Part shown: piece by piece, positions 45,372-57,829 of the stretch
Numbering within the stretch: position 1 is the first letter of the stretch
Layout: each line of letters starts with the position of its first letter
DNA from: Boswellia sacra
Taxonomy: Eukaryota > Streptophyta > Magnoliopsida > Sapindales > Burseraceae
NCBI GenBank assembly: GCA_013180625.2
Contig: SNVD02015042.1
Span: forward strand, 33,713 to 97,712
Length of the DNA stretch: 64,000 nucleotides
Reading direction: 5' to 3'
Position numbers and translations under genes: made by a program
The notes under the pieces: generated by a model
Seen by the model: only the letters and a program-made list of their open reading frames with translations
Told to the model about the DNA's origin: nothing
Database searches by the model: none

Positions 45372-46180
45372 ATTTTAGTTTATGACCTTGTTTATAATCT
45401 TGATTGATTTATTTTGATTAATTACTAGTATAGAAATATGAATGGTTAATTGTGTGATGCCATGAAATGATGGTGGACTTACATTGATGGTGAGGGACCA
45501 TCACTTAGAGTGAATGATTAAATGAACATATATGAATGTATGCTTGGAGAGGCTTCATAAGTATTGAATAGTATATAGTGGTGAGGAGTTCATTGTTTAT
45601 CGAATCTTGAATTGATTGCTTAGATTAATTATTCGTTATGCAAGAATAGGCTATAAATGAATGAATGTTATATTTGCAATGTTAGAATATTTTCTTTTTT
45701 GTTGAAGAGCAATGTCATCCCATCTCATCTCCTGTCTCCCATGATTAAAGGGAATGTAACTCTTTTCTCCTCACCTCCTTCTATGTATGAATATATAATT
45801 GTTATCGATTGAAAATCACCTTATGTGTCTTTAAGAAGATAAAATTGGAAAACATGTGCATAAAATGAACAATTTAAGTGGACTGTATAACAAATTCATG
45901 CTATTTTTATTTGGTATTTTTAGTGGAGGCAAATTTACAACAGGGCAGGCCGAAGGCTCGTACCCAATTTCCAAAACCAATTTCTCAAAGGATGAGGGTA
46001 GTCTAAGTCCCAAAGCGAGGGATTGGTTTTCCATAGTCCATTTTCCTAAGAGAAAATTGGGTGGGGACTCCACTCTCCAAACATACCTACGTCTTGTTTA
46101 TGTTCTCCTGATACTCGAAAGCGGCTTTGACACAGTGTTGTGGTCACAAACGCTCTAGCAGGATGAAAGCCACATTCACA
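45372..46180 (+). repeat. 3' part of a Tat-family LTR (copy L6)
   Basis: Matches the last ~800 bp of the LTR from ATTTTAGTTTATGACCTTG to the end ACATTCACA. The hairpin region (GATGGTGGACTTACATTGAT and ACCATCACTT) and the TTTGACACAGTGTTGTGGTC segment are both present. It is 5' truncated. The short open frames on either strand in this interval are LTR by-products. Confidence 0.75.
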
Positions 46181-47149
46181 CATGCTTGACCAACTAAAAA
46201 AATGACAATGCTAAAATAATCATGCTTGACTAAATAATTTTTTAACTTAATCAACATGTCAATAGCATAGTTATATCCTAAACTAAGCATTATTCTAAAG
46301 TATGCTTCTAATCATATCATTAAACATAACTAAAATCCTAATCATGCATACCAATCATAGCATTAATCTTACACAAGTTTCTAACAAAATATTAAAAATA
46401 GAAGAATTAAGGATTTTGGCCCTCAATTTTTTGCCCTTTTCAACGATGATTACCTCTCTTCCAAAGCTTAGACTTCAAGAAAACTTGTGTCCTAAAAAAA
46501 CGTTTGTTAAACAAAGTGTTTAGGAATTTTTAAATTGTTCTCCACAATTCCACACATGTCTTCCATGTATTGGGATTGTAAATAATAAATTCTGTTATAG
46601 GTGAACTGCAGCAGCGAAGGAACTACTTTCATTCAATGTGGAATCCTAAAAGTAGGCGTGCACCTACTCATGATGTAGGCGCACGCCTTCATGTGTAGGC
46701 GCCACACCAATTCCTCAGGTCTTCCTATGGTTTCGAGAACCTTCTTAGGCGTGCATCCTCGAGAAGTGCAAGGGTGCATCTACTCTCTTGATTCTCATAT
46801 CCATTTGGCTTGTTTTGTAAATTTTTGTGTTTTTTGGGATTTTTGAACTGGCTTTGGGTTTTTGGACAGTTTTCTAGAAGTTGAGAAGCCTTATTTGAGA
46901 GAAATCACCATCTACGATATTACAAAGTCTCATCATCAGGCCTCAAATCATAAGCAAAGATTCCAATGCTTACAATATATTATTTATTTTGTTCATCGCA
47001 ACACAACAAAACATGATTAATACAATAATATATACATAATTAGGCATAATTTTTAATAAACTAAATCGCCATGTCAAATTAAGAGAGATTTATTTTCATA
47101 TCAAAAATTTCTAAAAGAAGAATAATAAGTTAAACAATGTGGTAGCTAC
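46181..47149. other. Non-coding spacer
   Basis: AT-rich. 46640-46770 has repeated GTAGGCG(C/T)GCACC-like and GGCGCACGCC phrases. No gene is recognised. Confidence 0.4.
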
Positions 47150-47500
47150 TGAAATATCCAATGATACCATGTTCAGCTTGTAAGGTTTTATGAGCTCGAG
47201 CTCGTTGTATAGGGGGAACTATTGTTCATTTTGCTGCCTTCAGGCACATGTTTATTAATAGGATTCAATTATAGTATACAATATTAAATTTATCAAGAAT
47301 CTATTAAAACTGAAAATTACATATAATCTCAGTAAGTGTTGAGATAAAATAATAAATACCGAGTCATGAAGAGGAGGATATAAATATACACAAACAGAAA
47401 TGGTATTATAGATAATTTAATAGATAACTTAATAGAAATAATAAGTTAATCTTATTGAGTTGCGGCTTGATACATTTTATAATTTTCCATTGCTAAGTTT
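47150..47500 (+). repeat. Dispersed repeat R, copy 1
   Basis: Shares with 49570-49880 and 58625-58870 the phrases TAGGATTCAATTATAGTATA, AATCTATTAAAAC, ATAATCTCAGTAAGTGTTG and AACTTAATAGAAAT. Copy 3 sits in the 3' flank of the O-methyltransferase. Nature of the repeat unknown. Confidence 0.65.
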
Positions 47501-49560
47501 TCAGCTAGTCATGCCAACATACAATTAATTAAAGAGGAAAAAACAAAGTAACAAACTTAATAATAAAATAATCTAACGATAGAATATTTGGCAAGATTGT
47601 CTCGTGAGAGAACCGGGTACGACGTTGCACTCGCTTGAACCACCTGTCACTGTTCTTCTCTTCATATTTGATTATGAGAATCCAACCTTAATCTCGTGTC
47701 ACGAGACTATCATCGACCTCAGCCTACCCTTTAAATCCAAGATCAAGTTCACAGCCCCATGTGACAAAATTATGGTAATAACATCCGCAATATTACAACA
47801 CCAACGTTTGCCTGTGCTAATCTCTTGTTCTGAAGGGGATTCAAACTTGCGATTGTTTGATCATGACCGATTTGATAACTTTTCTAGTTGTAGATTTGGG
47901 TTAAACATTATAGAAAGGATATACAATGACTGAAACAACTACAAAATCTGTGTTACGTAAAAAAACTTTCAAGACAAAATGAACGAGAAGCAAACTTATA
48001 AGTAATAATCATCCGATATGTTCGTAACATCTCATTGATGTCATTGAAGCAAACTTATAAGTGATAATTTGAATGGTCGTAGCATCTTGCAATTGTCATT
48101 GGTGGTGGTGGTTTTCTTGCTGATTGTTTGCATCTCGATGTCGTAGCCATTATCCATTCCTTTTTTCTTCTCCCATTGAGAATTTTTCAAAGATTAAAAA
48201 ACTAAAAAAGGCTCCTTTTTTTTTATTGTTATATACCATTGCGTACGCAAAGTAAACATGAAAGTTATTGGTACATAAAAATTGAGAGAAGGTGGAAATT
48301 TATACTTTAAGATATATCCTAGATCAACATGATGACCTAATATATTGGATAGGCACTAGGTTTTCTCGAAAAGAAAAGAATATTAATTATAAAAATTATT
48401 GAAGATGAATCTTTGAAAATTAAAACCAAATGTAATGTTAGCGATAATAGGAATTTGTTATAGTGTAAATCCAACGATATAAATTCAAATTTGTGAGTGT
48501 AAACTCAATAACTCTAAATATATAATGAAATTGTATAACCTTACTTATAAAATTTGACATGTCACTAAGTTATTGGTTGGGACTTCGCGTGTTTATGTCA
48601 ATAATTTTTTCTGAAAGTGTAAGTCATGACTTATTCCTAAGTATGTCACAGGAAGTTTAAGAATATTGCATTTATCGTTCAAATAATTTATTTCTGACAT
48701 AATATCTTGGTAGGAAGAAATTATTTTAAAGTATTTAGTTATCAATAATAATATAAGGATTTTAGATCAATGAATAAAGTTTCTTAGTACAGAGATCGGT
48801 TTTAGTAGAAAACAATAAGTTTCTTCAACCATTATGAGTAGAAATTTTCAAAATACTAAGCTGGTATCCTTACCGAGTGAAAATTTCAAATTCAAGTTTC
48901 AAGCTTTTAGGACTTATTTGGGCATAGATAGAGGCTTCTCTTAGGACTTATTCGTGCACCATAGAGGCTTTTTCGTGGGACTTGTTCAGGCTGTTATGGA
49001 GGCTTTGGGCCATGCTTCCAGGCACTTTTGGGCGAATTTGTCCATGTGTTTGACCAATGCAAATAGATATTCTACTTGTATTATGAGGTCGATATATACC
49101 ACCAAGTTATATATATAACCAATTTTCTCTTAGGTGCTTGTTTTATTATTGAAATTTTATTTTACATTTGCCCCCGTTGGAGGTTCCAGGATTTTAATCA
49201 ATACAATAGGAATTCGAGCTAATGTAATTGGTCATGTGATGGTGCTAGGACATTTATTTATAGTTTTCTTTTTCTTTCATGTGATGGTGCTAGGACATTT
49301 ATTTATAGTTTTCTTTTTCTTTTTTTCTTGCAAAATTTCTTGTAAGGATGTTTTGCAGAAAAGAGTTGTATTGGATACTTGGGATATTTATGTTGCACTG
49401 GTTTTTAGTTTGATGCTGAGATAAATCTCTTATTCAATAAAATGGGTTGCATTACCACGTGAAGTTCATAAATAGGCTCTGAAGGAATTGCTATGTGAGA
49501 ATGATTTGATAGTGTTGCTCTGAGTTGATATTAGAAATCTCTTAAAATGGTAATAAATAA
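47501..49560. other. Non-coding spacer
   Basis: No recognisable exon. 47604-47933 is open on the plus strand (109 codons) but shows no conserved motif. A ~61 bp imperfect duplication around GAAGCAAACTTATAAGT starts at ~47990 and ~48050. Confidence 0.45.
49233..49322 (+). repeat. Perfect 45-bp tandem duplication
   Basis: CATGTGATGGTGCTAGGACA and the following 25 bases occur twice in a row (49233-49277 and 49278-49322) without a mismatch, suggesting a recent slippage or duplication event. Confidence 0.9.
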
Positions 49561-49569
49561 TGTAGTGAC

Positions 49570-49880
49570 TACTCGCACATCTAATGAGACTATATTTAGG
49601 ACATAAAGTTTTATGAGTCCAGAATTATTGCTAATTTTGTTGCCTTCAAGCACGTATTACTAGGATTCAATTACAGTATAAAATGTTAACTTAAGAAGCT
49701 ATTAAAACAAAAAAATTACGTATAATTTCAGTAACTGTTGTGACGAAATAACAAATACAAATTCATGATGATAAGGATAAATATACAGATAGAATTAATG
49801 TATTATATAATTTAATAGAGAACTTAGTAGAAATAACAATATCTTATTAAGTTCAGGCCTGAGAAACTTCATAATTTTGC
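49570..49880 (+). repeat. Dispersed repeat R, copy 2
   Basis: Same repeat as 47150-47500: TAGGATTCAATTACAGTATA, AAGAAGCTATTAAAAC, ATAATTTCAGTAACTGTTG and AACTTAGTAGAAAT in the same order and orientation. Confidence 0.65.
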
Positions 49881-52177
49881 CATGCCAAGGGTTCGCTAAT
49901 GCCAACATACAACAATTTATAGACATAAAATAACAATTCTTTTAGTTTAGATAACAATTAGATCCAGCATGGTGTTTATGGATGTAATTATCGAGTTCAA
50001 ATAATTGAGTTAAAAGAAAATATGCAATTAGAAAGAAGTTGGTCTATTATAGTGTATTAGTCCAGAACTCTACCAAACAATTACCAATTGCAAATATAAT
50101 ATAATATAATATTTTTCTTCTTTTTTCTTCTCAGGGAAAAACAACATCGTTCGGTTCTTATCTTCTTTGATTACCGTTAGTACTGTTGTTGGGGCGTTAG
50201 TACTTCTAGTACTATTTTCTAATTAAGTTTATTAAGGGTTGGTTCCTAATTAAGTTTGATAAGAGTTTGTGTAACGATCATGGGCTGATTTATTTTGAAC
50301 CAATATCTTAAAGTTGTTCTACTCAACCCCCATTTTTTAACTCTTCAAACTCCATTTCTTAGTTAACCCTATTAAAAATTTTAAATTTGTATTATTCTCT
50401 GAGTAAACCCCGCTTAATTCCTAGATTACCCTTCTTCTTCTTCAATCTTAATCTAATATTCATTACTCATATGTGATATATAGCTTACAATATTATTTCT
50501 TCTTCACTATAAATATATACCTTATTGTACTTAAGAAAAAAAGAGCTGAAACAAAAATTATATATGCATTAAGTGAATTATTTGTCTTGAATAGAGAGAG
50601 GAAAAGCCATAGAGGAAGAATTGGGAGAAATCAAGAGCACCCCACAAGGAAAGGTTAGGAAACATTGTAGTGGAGATAGGAAGAGCTAGTTAAGTGGTGA
50701 AGAAAAAGAGAAGGCAGCCAATGTAAAGAGGACAGAAGGGAAAGAAAAAGAAGAACGAAAATAAGGAGAAGGAAAGTGAAGGAGGCATACGGTTCATGAG
50801 AAATGAAATTTTAAATGGAAAATCGTAATTTTCTTTTATTTTGGTGGTTATTTTTGTTTTGTTTAATATTTCTAATAAATTATTTGATTTATATTAGAGG
50901 AAAAATTCAATTGGAGATCAATTAGCATACTCAGAAGCTAAGCAAGAGTAGTTCCCAATTCAGTGAGCAGAAATCTTATCGAAATTAATTTATTTCAAAG
51001 TGAATTCGTTATATTTTTTTATGCTTGATTAAGACAATTTTACTTTATTGGTGGTTTTAGGAAATATAATTTATTTTTTTATGATTATTGATTGAATTTA
51101 AAGAGTAAAAAAAATCAGTTATTTTATTTGAGCAAAAGTATAATGGAAAATAGTGAATTTATGAAGAGTTATATGATTTACTAAATTTTGAACCAATTTC
51201 AGAATTATGAAAAATTTTATATGATGTGAGAATTATTTTTCATTTTGGAATTGAGAAAAATTAATTATTTTGGAGAAAAGAAACCATCATATAAGTACCC
51301 TTCTCGGTTGTATTGGATCGTCCCCCTCTGTCTGGGCGATTGTGTCGCGAAGTTTAACAAATTTCCCCCTCCTAATGGTATATAGATTTGATTCTACATA
51401 TGCATATAACATTTGTGATATTGTTTGGATCATGAGCATATTGGCAGTATGATATGATATGTCATTATCTCCATCTGTCTATGTGCATCAGGTGTGATAG
51501 AGCCCCCGTGGATATTTATTTGGTGTGGAATTTATTAAATATTTTTTTTATTATTTGAAATATGGAATTATTCTTAATTTAAAGCATTATTATTAGTTTT
51601 ATGATATTTCAATTAAAATAATAATTTTATATGTTTTTATAATATTTTTGAAAAATAATTTTATATTTTTATATAAATATTCATGAAATTTATTATATGT
51701 TACATGATTTAAAAATATTTATGAATTTACTACAAATATTCCACTTACTAGGCCTTTAGCTTCCCACTTTTATCTACATTCCCATTTTTTTCCACATAGG
51801 TTATTACTAGGTTGGTGCTGAGCATCTTCTTATGCATAAAAGTGGCCACACGATCATAGATAAATCTTCACTTTTGCTTGAATGTATATAACTATATTTT
51901 TTAATGTTATGCTAATATAAATTAAATTGAAGTATCTCATGAAACTATGTCTTGTGGTGGTGTTGGGTTGAAACAAGGATTTTCAGAAGTAGTTGGCTTG
52001 ATGTTATGAATATTGAAATTTTTTTTTAATAAATATCAAGTGGTGATACATTACGAAAAATATAGGAGATTTTTTTGAATTTTTATTAGATATTTTTACA
52101 GTGCATAAAAAGTTTGGTGAAATGGTGGATTTAAATTTTTAGGCTCTTCTTAATTAACATTATTTGTAGGAACCCAA
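49881..52177. other. AT-rich spacer
   Basis: No gene is recognised. 51290-51500 has a more GC-balanced stretch reminiscent of retroelement LTRs, but I see no matching second copy. Confidence 0.4.
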
Positions 52178-52676
52178 TGTTACAACCTGCCCAATTTGAT
52201 GCACTAGAGTTGGCCCGAGTATGTGCAATGCTTGGCCTAGTTTTTAGAAAGCTTGGCCCTAGCCCATTTTCTAGAACCTCTAGCCGCCCATGTGCTAGAT
52301 TTCTCCTTCTAAATTTCTAGATATTTTAGGAGAGGATTATACAATGTAAATAATGAACATTGGATGTATTAAATCCTAGCTATTCATTTGAGAGGTGAAT
52401 TAGTATAAATACCCTCCCAAGGCTCATTTGTAAACAACAAGGTCTCAAGTTGCATTCAAGCATTGCAAGAGTTCTCTTGTTCAATACAAACCTTTCTCAT
52501 TAGCAATACTTGTTTCCAATTCTTCCATCACTTCGCTTTTGCCTCCAAGCTCTCTAGCTCAACAATCCTAACTTCTTCTTGAGAAGGTGAGCAACTAGTC
52601 TTACTTAGCAACTTTGGGTTCGAGTTATCTAAGTGTCACACGGATAAAATCCACTGCCAAAACTAAGCCCATGACA
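52178..52676 (+). repeat. 5' LTR of the chromovirus
   Basis: Starts TGTTACAACCTGCCCAATTT and ends AAGCCCATGACA, 499 bp. It pairs with 57315-57825. A TATA-like TATAAATACCC lies at 52404-52414. Confidence 0.92.
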
Positions 52677-52678
52677 GT

Positions 52679-52694
52679 TGGTATTAGAGCTACG
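52679..52694 (+). promoter_or_regulatory. Primer binding site of the chromovirus
   Basis: TGGTATTAGAGCTACG two bases after the LTR. It resembles TGGTATCAGAGC, complementary to the 3' end of initiator tRNA-Met. Confidence 0.8.
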
Positions 52695-52709
52695 TTCGAG
52701 CACAAGAGA

Positions 52710-53860
52710 ATGACATTCGACATAAAAGTGTCAGTGGAGAAGCAAGTTCGTGGACGAGAAAGGCAACCACAACCCCGCCCACAAGGGAAACATGGTAAGT
52801 CCAAAGCTCCACCCATGGAAGCCTTGGAGTCTCATGTTGCTGGTATAAACCAAGTTATCTCAAGTGTGGACAACACCATTGAAGGCCTTTGCGACGGTCT
52901 CGAAGGCCTGGAGATGGATTATAGGGAGATCACTCAAGCCACTAAGTCCAGCATACTTGAACTTAGCAAAGCTTACAAAAAAGAGCTCTACAGTCTTACA
53001 CGAGAACTCCATGGCTTACAAACCTTTGTGGAGCAGGAATTGTAAGCTATTTGTTCGAAAGTAGAGAAAAATCTCATGGAATGGGAGAAGCACTGATGCG
53101 ACCATGCTAACCCATCTTACATAAGTGCTAGTGGGTTGACGAACATGCAAGTGCCTACTCCTGCCACATACCACGTCATTCACAAAGCCACCGATGTCAA
53201 GGCTTCTTGTTTGGCCTTGAGTTATACTTCAAGGCCAAGGGTGTCCATGATGATGCTTCAAGAATCGTTATTGCGCCCATATTCCTTCATAAGGTAGCCC
53301 AACTACGATGGCGTCAAAAGCATGGTGATGAAGGCAAGGGCATTTGCTTTTTTCGCACATGGGAAGATTTCAAGAGAGTGCTTCGTAAGCACTTATCTCC
53401 TAGCAATACTAAATAAGAGGCGAGGGGCCGCCTCCGTCAATTGAGAACAAGCAGCTTCATCCAAGATTACATCAAGAAGTTTACAACAATAATCCTAGAG
53501 ATTGAGGACATGCCTGACAAAGACTCCCTCTTCTACTTTCTCGATGGTCTTAAGGATAGGGTAAGGGTAGAGCTTGAAAGGTGTGGCATACAAAACCTTG
53601 ATAATGCCATAGCCGTAGCTGAGTCCCTCATAGATTACACGTCCCAATCCAAGGAAAGGAAGGCTAGCCATGCTAAAGGTAAGGGAGAGCAGAGTGCCAA
53701 AAAGGACCATGGTCGAAAGGAAGGTGGTGGCTGCAAACCTTGGTGGGGTGAGAAGCGTGACAAGCCTAGCCAAGGTAAGTCTGAAGCCCATAAGCCTAAG
53801 AGCCCTTGCTTAGTTGCGTGGACCTCATTAGATACGTGATTGCCTAAAGAGGAAGACCCT
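52710..53860 (+). pseudogene. Chromovirus gag
   Basis: Gag in pieces. The probable start ATG lies at ~52710, followed by a basic stretch and a coiled-coil-like segment to a stop at 53043-53045. The capsid core lies at 53207-53416 (LYFKAKGVHDDASRIVIAPI, TWEDFKRVLRKHLSPSNTK) and, after a stop, 53441-53839 (SFIQDYIKKF, EDMPDKDSLFYFLDGLKD, NAIAVAESLIDY), ending in a Lys-rich nucleic-acid-binding tail. At least two stops and one frame change separate these parts. Confidence 0.8.
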
Positions 53861-53915
53861 CAACACCCTAGCAACTTAACATGAGGGTGTACAAAGCAAG
53901 GAACCCCAGGCGGGG

Positions 53916-54263
53916 ATGGGCTCTCTTCCCACAATCGGCACACTCAAGAGACCTGTACATACCAAGAAGGGTCTAATGCATGTATGCACCACTATTAATG
54001 GCAAAAGCATGCGTACGATGCTTGATACAGGAGCCACACACAACTTCATCGTTATTGAAGAGGCCAAACGGTTAGGCTTCAAACATAACAGCAGAGGAGG
54101 CACCATTAAGACAGCAAACTCACTAGCCAAACCAATTGTGGGCACGTTCAAGTCCACACCAGTTCAACTTGGTACATGGAGTAGAGCACTTGATTTCTCC
54201 ATTGTCCCCATGGACAACTTCCAAGTGGTGCTGGGAATGGAATTTTTTTTATCAAGTCCATGA
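53916..54263 (+). pseudogene. Chromovirus aspartic protease
   Basis: The open stretch contains MRTMLDTGATHNFIVIEEAK with the catalytic DTGA box, and later FSIVPMDNFQVVLGMEFF with the LGM/LGMEF box typical of chromovirus proteases. It is the best preserved domain of this element, but it is disconnected from functional gag and RT frames. Confidence 0.85.
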
Positions 54264-54479
54264 TTTCCCCATACCAGCCTCTAACTCTCTTAGCATCCTT
54301 GATGGGAGTCAACCATGCACGATTATACTGGAGCACACAGCAAAGATTGAGAATAAGGCGTTATCCGCATTACAATTCAAACGAGAAATCTGGAAGGACC
54401 CTAGCTTCTTTGCCACCATTTGGGAGTCAAATGATAGAGAGGACAATGCCATTACTAAGAACCCAATCCTAAAACAAGA

Positions 54480-55300
54480 CTAGGCCATCCTTGAGGAATA
54501 CAACGATATCATGGCCCAAGAGTTGCCAAAAAAGCTACCGCCAAGATGGGAGGCAGACCAATAAATCAAGTTGGAACCCAATGCCAAGCCTTGAGCCATG
54601 TGCCTTACCCTATGGCGTCACCTGAACTTGCAGAGTTGAGAAAAAAACTCTAAGATACACTTGCTACAGGTTATATCAAACCCTCAAAAGCTTCATACGG
54701 TGTACCAGTCCTCTTCCGAAAGAAGAAGGATGGATCTCTCCGCATGTGCATCGAATATCGGGCACTTAACAAGATCATCATCAAGAACAAGTACCCAACT
54801 CCTTTGATTGCAGAGTTATTCAATTAACTTGGGAAGGCTCGATACTTTATGAAGCTAGACTTGTAACCGGGGTACTAGCAAGTACGCATTGCCAAAGGTG
54901 ATGAACTGAAGACCACATGTGTGATAGCTGACGAATTTCTAGTCATGCCATTCGGCCTCACTAATATACTTGACACATTTTGCACCCTTATGAACAAGTT
55001 GTTTCATCCTTACCTCGATCGATTCATTGTGGTATACTTGGATGACAACGTGGTGTACAGCACAACCTTTAATGAACATGCGCAACACCTCAAACAAGTA
55101 TTCCAAGTGCTTCGTGAAAATGAACTCTACGTCAAGAAAGAGAAACGTCCCTTTGCTCAAAGAGAAGTAGAGTTCCTTGGTCATCGAATACAGGATGGGA
55201 GACTTAGCCATTCAAGAGTGGGAGCCTCCTACCAAAGTACCAAAGCTACAATCCTTCCTTGGGTTGGTGAACTATTATCGGTAGTTCATCAAAGGATATT
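54480..55300 (+). pseudogene. Chromovirus reverse transcriptase
   Basis: Reads [20 protein letters not shown] at ~54718-54778, a stop, then KLDL-stop-PGY-stop-QVRIA around 54850-54890, then the open stretch 54921-55406. That stretch has FLVMPFGLTNILDTFCTLMN and the YLDD catalytic box (nt ~55035), with HAQHLKQVFQVLRENELYVK downstream. Three stops lie within the palm region upstream of YLDD. Confidence 0.85.
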
Positions 55301-55851
55301 TAGCCAAAGCCGCCCCTCTCATAAACCTGCACAAAAAGAACCACCCTTGACATTGGTTCGTAAAGTGCCAATGCACCTTCAACAAACTAAAGAAGGCAAT
55401 TTTTGAAGAACCTATGTTGGTGCTGCCCGACCACACAAAACTATTCCAGACGTATGCAGATGCCTCAAACCTTATCATTGGAGGTGTTTTAATGCAAGAA
55501 GGACACCCTATTGTGTACAAAAGCCGCAAGCTCAATAACACGGAGCGTCGATATACGGTCCAAGAGATTGAGATGATGGCCATCATCCATTATCTACGGG
55601 TTTGGCGTCACTACTTGCTTGACTCGTACTTTGCAATCAAGACCGACAACGTGGCAACCAGTTACTTCCAAATGCAAAAGAAGCTAAGCCCCAAGCAAAC
55701 ACGATGGCAAGATTTATTGGCCGAGTTCGACTATCAACTTGGGTACAAACAACGCAAGGCAAATGTAGTTGTCAAAGCTCTAGGTGGCAAAGCAGAACTT
55801 GCAACATTGAGCATGAGTCAACCACAAAGTGTACTCATCGACCGCATCTAA
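55300..55851 (+). pseudogene. Chromovirus RNase H
   Basis: The open stretch 55414-55851 has FQTYADASNLIIGGVLMQEG (first catalytic Asp), ERRYTVQEIEMMAI (catalytic Glu region) and FAIKTDNVATSYF (second Asp), followed by RWQDLLAEFDYQLGYKQRKA. The active-site acidic residues appear to be retained. Confidence 0.85.
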
Positions 55852-55989
55852 GAAGGACAAGGGCATGATCCCATAGCCAAGAATCTCCTAAACTTGGCTA
55901 GTGAGAGAAAGACATGAAGCTTTTGGCTCGATGAAGGCCTACACCTCATAACAGGAAATCGCTTATTCGTTCAATGATATAGGAATTTG

Positions 55990-57156
55990 TAGAAGGAAAT
56001 CATCAAAGAGTGCCATGACTCCAATGGGCTGGTCATCCAGGTATAGCACGAACCCTTGCACTCATGCAAAATTCCTATTATTGGCCTCAAATGCAAGAAG
56101 ACATGGAGGGTTACGTGAGAACTTGTCTTGTGTGCCAACAAGACAAGGTTAAGCTTCATTACCCAATGGCATTGCTAGAACCCCTAACCATTGTAGAAAG
56201 GCCATGGCAAAGAGTGTTAGTGGACTTCATTGTGGCTTTGCCGAAATCAGAGGGATACAGAAGCATTATGGTGGTGGTGGATTGGTTTAGTAAATATTCC
56301 ACCTAGATACCCATTTTCGTGGATTGTATCATGGATGAAGCTGCTCAAGCGTTCCTGAAACATGTGGTGAATCTTTGGGGAGTCCCACAAAATATTTTAA
56401 GTGATCGAGGCCCATACTTCATGGAACGATTTTTGGAAAGAACTTTTCAAGATGTTGGGGATCAACTTAAGCTTCTGAACAAGCTTCCATCCCAAAATTG
56501 ATGGACAAACTAAGTGCATCAATGGCCTGCTCGAATTATACCTAAGGCAATACATGAGCACTCATCAACATGATTGGGCAAAGTTGTTGGACGTTGCCCA
56601 ATTCTCATATAACCTCCAAAGAAGCAAGGCAACAGGCAAGAGTTCATTTGAGATTGTGATGGGACAACAACCCATGACTCCACATGCCATAGCCTCGGCA
56701 TATGGAGGGGAAAGTCCAGCGGCCTATAGGTTCGTGAAAGAGTGGCACGAACAAGTTGACATCACGCAAGCATACTTGCACAAGGTCGTCAAAAGGATGA
56801 AGAAATGGGCGGACACAAGGAGACGACACCTCACATTTTAGGAAGGTGATTTGGTGCTTGTCAAGCTACTACCCCAACAATTCAATTCACTACGCAAAAT
56901 GCACAAGGGGTTAGTGCAAAAATATGAAGGCCTCTTCCCAATAATCAAGCGAGTGGGTAAAGTCTCCTACCAAGTTCGACTGCCCCCTAACCTTAAGAGC
57001 CACCTGGTCTTCCATGTGAGCTTCCTCAAGCCCTATAATGAGGATAAGGAAGATCCAAGCCGAAGCGAGCCCAAGAGAGTGCCGACAACTATCTTCACTG
57101 CATTTGATGAGGACGTGAAGTCCATTCTTACAGATCGAGTGATACGAAGGAGATGA
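55990..57156 (+). pseudogene. Chromovirus integrase
   Basis: The zinc-binding region is at ~56030-56150 (YYWPQMQEDMEGYVRTCLVC with CxxC). The core has VLVDFIVALPKSEGYRSIMV (first Asp), a stop at ~56307, and NILSDRGPYF (second Asp). The third acidic residue region is broken near 56480-56520. 56554-56841 continues (AQFSYNLQRSKATGKSSFEI), and 56851-57156 carries the GPFPIIKRVG-like C-terminal fold (YEGLFPIIKRVGKVSYQVRL). Confidence 0.85.
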
Positions 57157-57159
57157 TTT

Positions 57160-57295
57160 CCACCGTACGTTAAGTACTTAGTGAAGTGCAAAAACCTTCC
57201 GGACAGCGAGGCTAGCTGGGAACTCGAAGACACCTTGTGGCAATTTAGAAAGCACATCCAACGCCACAAGGATGAAAGCGCACCGAGGACGTCAC
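57160..57295 (+). pseudogene. Chromovirus chromodomain
   Basis: Reads YLVKCKNLPDSEASWELEDT then LWQFRKHIQRH, a C-terminal chromodomain. In family members YLVKWKG-type wording forms part of the aromatic cage for methylated histone H3. Here the Trp is replaced by Cys, and the frame is separated from the integrase by a stop at ~57155. Confidence 0.8.
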
Positions 57296-57303
57296 GTGAT
57301 TAT

Positions 57304-57314
57304 ATGGGGGAGGA
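57304..57314 (+). other. Polypurine tract of the chromovirus
   Basis: ATGGGGGAGGA immediately before the 3' LTR, the expected position of the plus-strand primer. Confidence 0.8.
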
Positions 57315-57825
57315 TGTTACAGCCCACCCAATTTGGTGTGTTAGAGTTGGCTCGAATATATGCAATGCATGGTCTAGTTTCTAGAAAGCTTGGACCTAAC
57401 CCATTTTCTAGAAACTCTAGCCACCTATGTGCTAGATTTAGGTGGCTAGATTTATCCTCGTAAATATGTATATATTTTGGGAGAGGATTCTGGAGTGCAA
57501 TTAATGACCATTGCATGCATTTAATCTTAGCCATTCATTTCAGAGGTTGATTAATATAAATACCCCTCCAAGACTCATTTGTAAACAACAAGTTCTCAAG
57601 TTGCATTTAAGCATTGTAAGAGTTCTCTTGTGCAATAAAGCTTTCTTATTAGCAATACTTGTCTCCAGTTCTTTCATCACTTCTCTTTTGCCTACAAGCT
57701 CTCTAGCTCAACGGTCCTAACTTCTCCTTCAAAAGGCGAGCAACTAGGCTTACTTAGTAACTTTGGATTCGATTTGTCTTAGTGCCGCATGGGTAAAATC
57801 CGCTACCAAAACTAAGCCCGTGACA
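57315..57825 (+). repeat. 3' LTR of the chromovirus
   Basis: Starts TGTTACAGCCCACCCAATTT and ends AAGCCCGTGACA, 511 bp. It aligns with 52178-52676 with scattered substitutions and a short insertion near 57435. Confidence 0.92.
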
Positions 57826-57829
57826 CCAA

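Larger units (their letters stand above)
52178..57825 (+). mobile_element. Near-complete Ty3/gypsy chromovirus (decayed)
   Basis: A 5.65 kb element with 5' LTR 52178-52676, PBS, gag, protease, RT, RNase H, integrase, chromodomain, PPT and 3' LTR 57315-57825, in the order of plant chromoviruses. CCAA flanks both sides (52174-52177 and 57826-57829), consistent with a target duplication. Several stops in gag, RT and integrase, and visible LTR differences, show that it is old and cannot move by itself. Confidence 0.92.

Noticed and set aside
45831..46158. Open frames on both strands within the LTR fragment
   Set aside because: The sequence aligns with non-coding LTR in five other copies where the frames are not conserved.
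47604..47933. 109-codon open frame
   Set aside because: No conserved motif in either strand reading and no recognisable splice neighbours. It lies next to repeat R. Left as spacer.
51290..51500. LTR-like, more GC-balanced segment
   Set aside because: Texture recalls plant LTRs, but no second copy, PBS or PPT is visible in the window.
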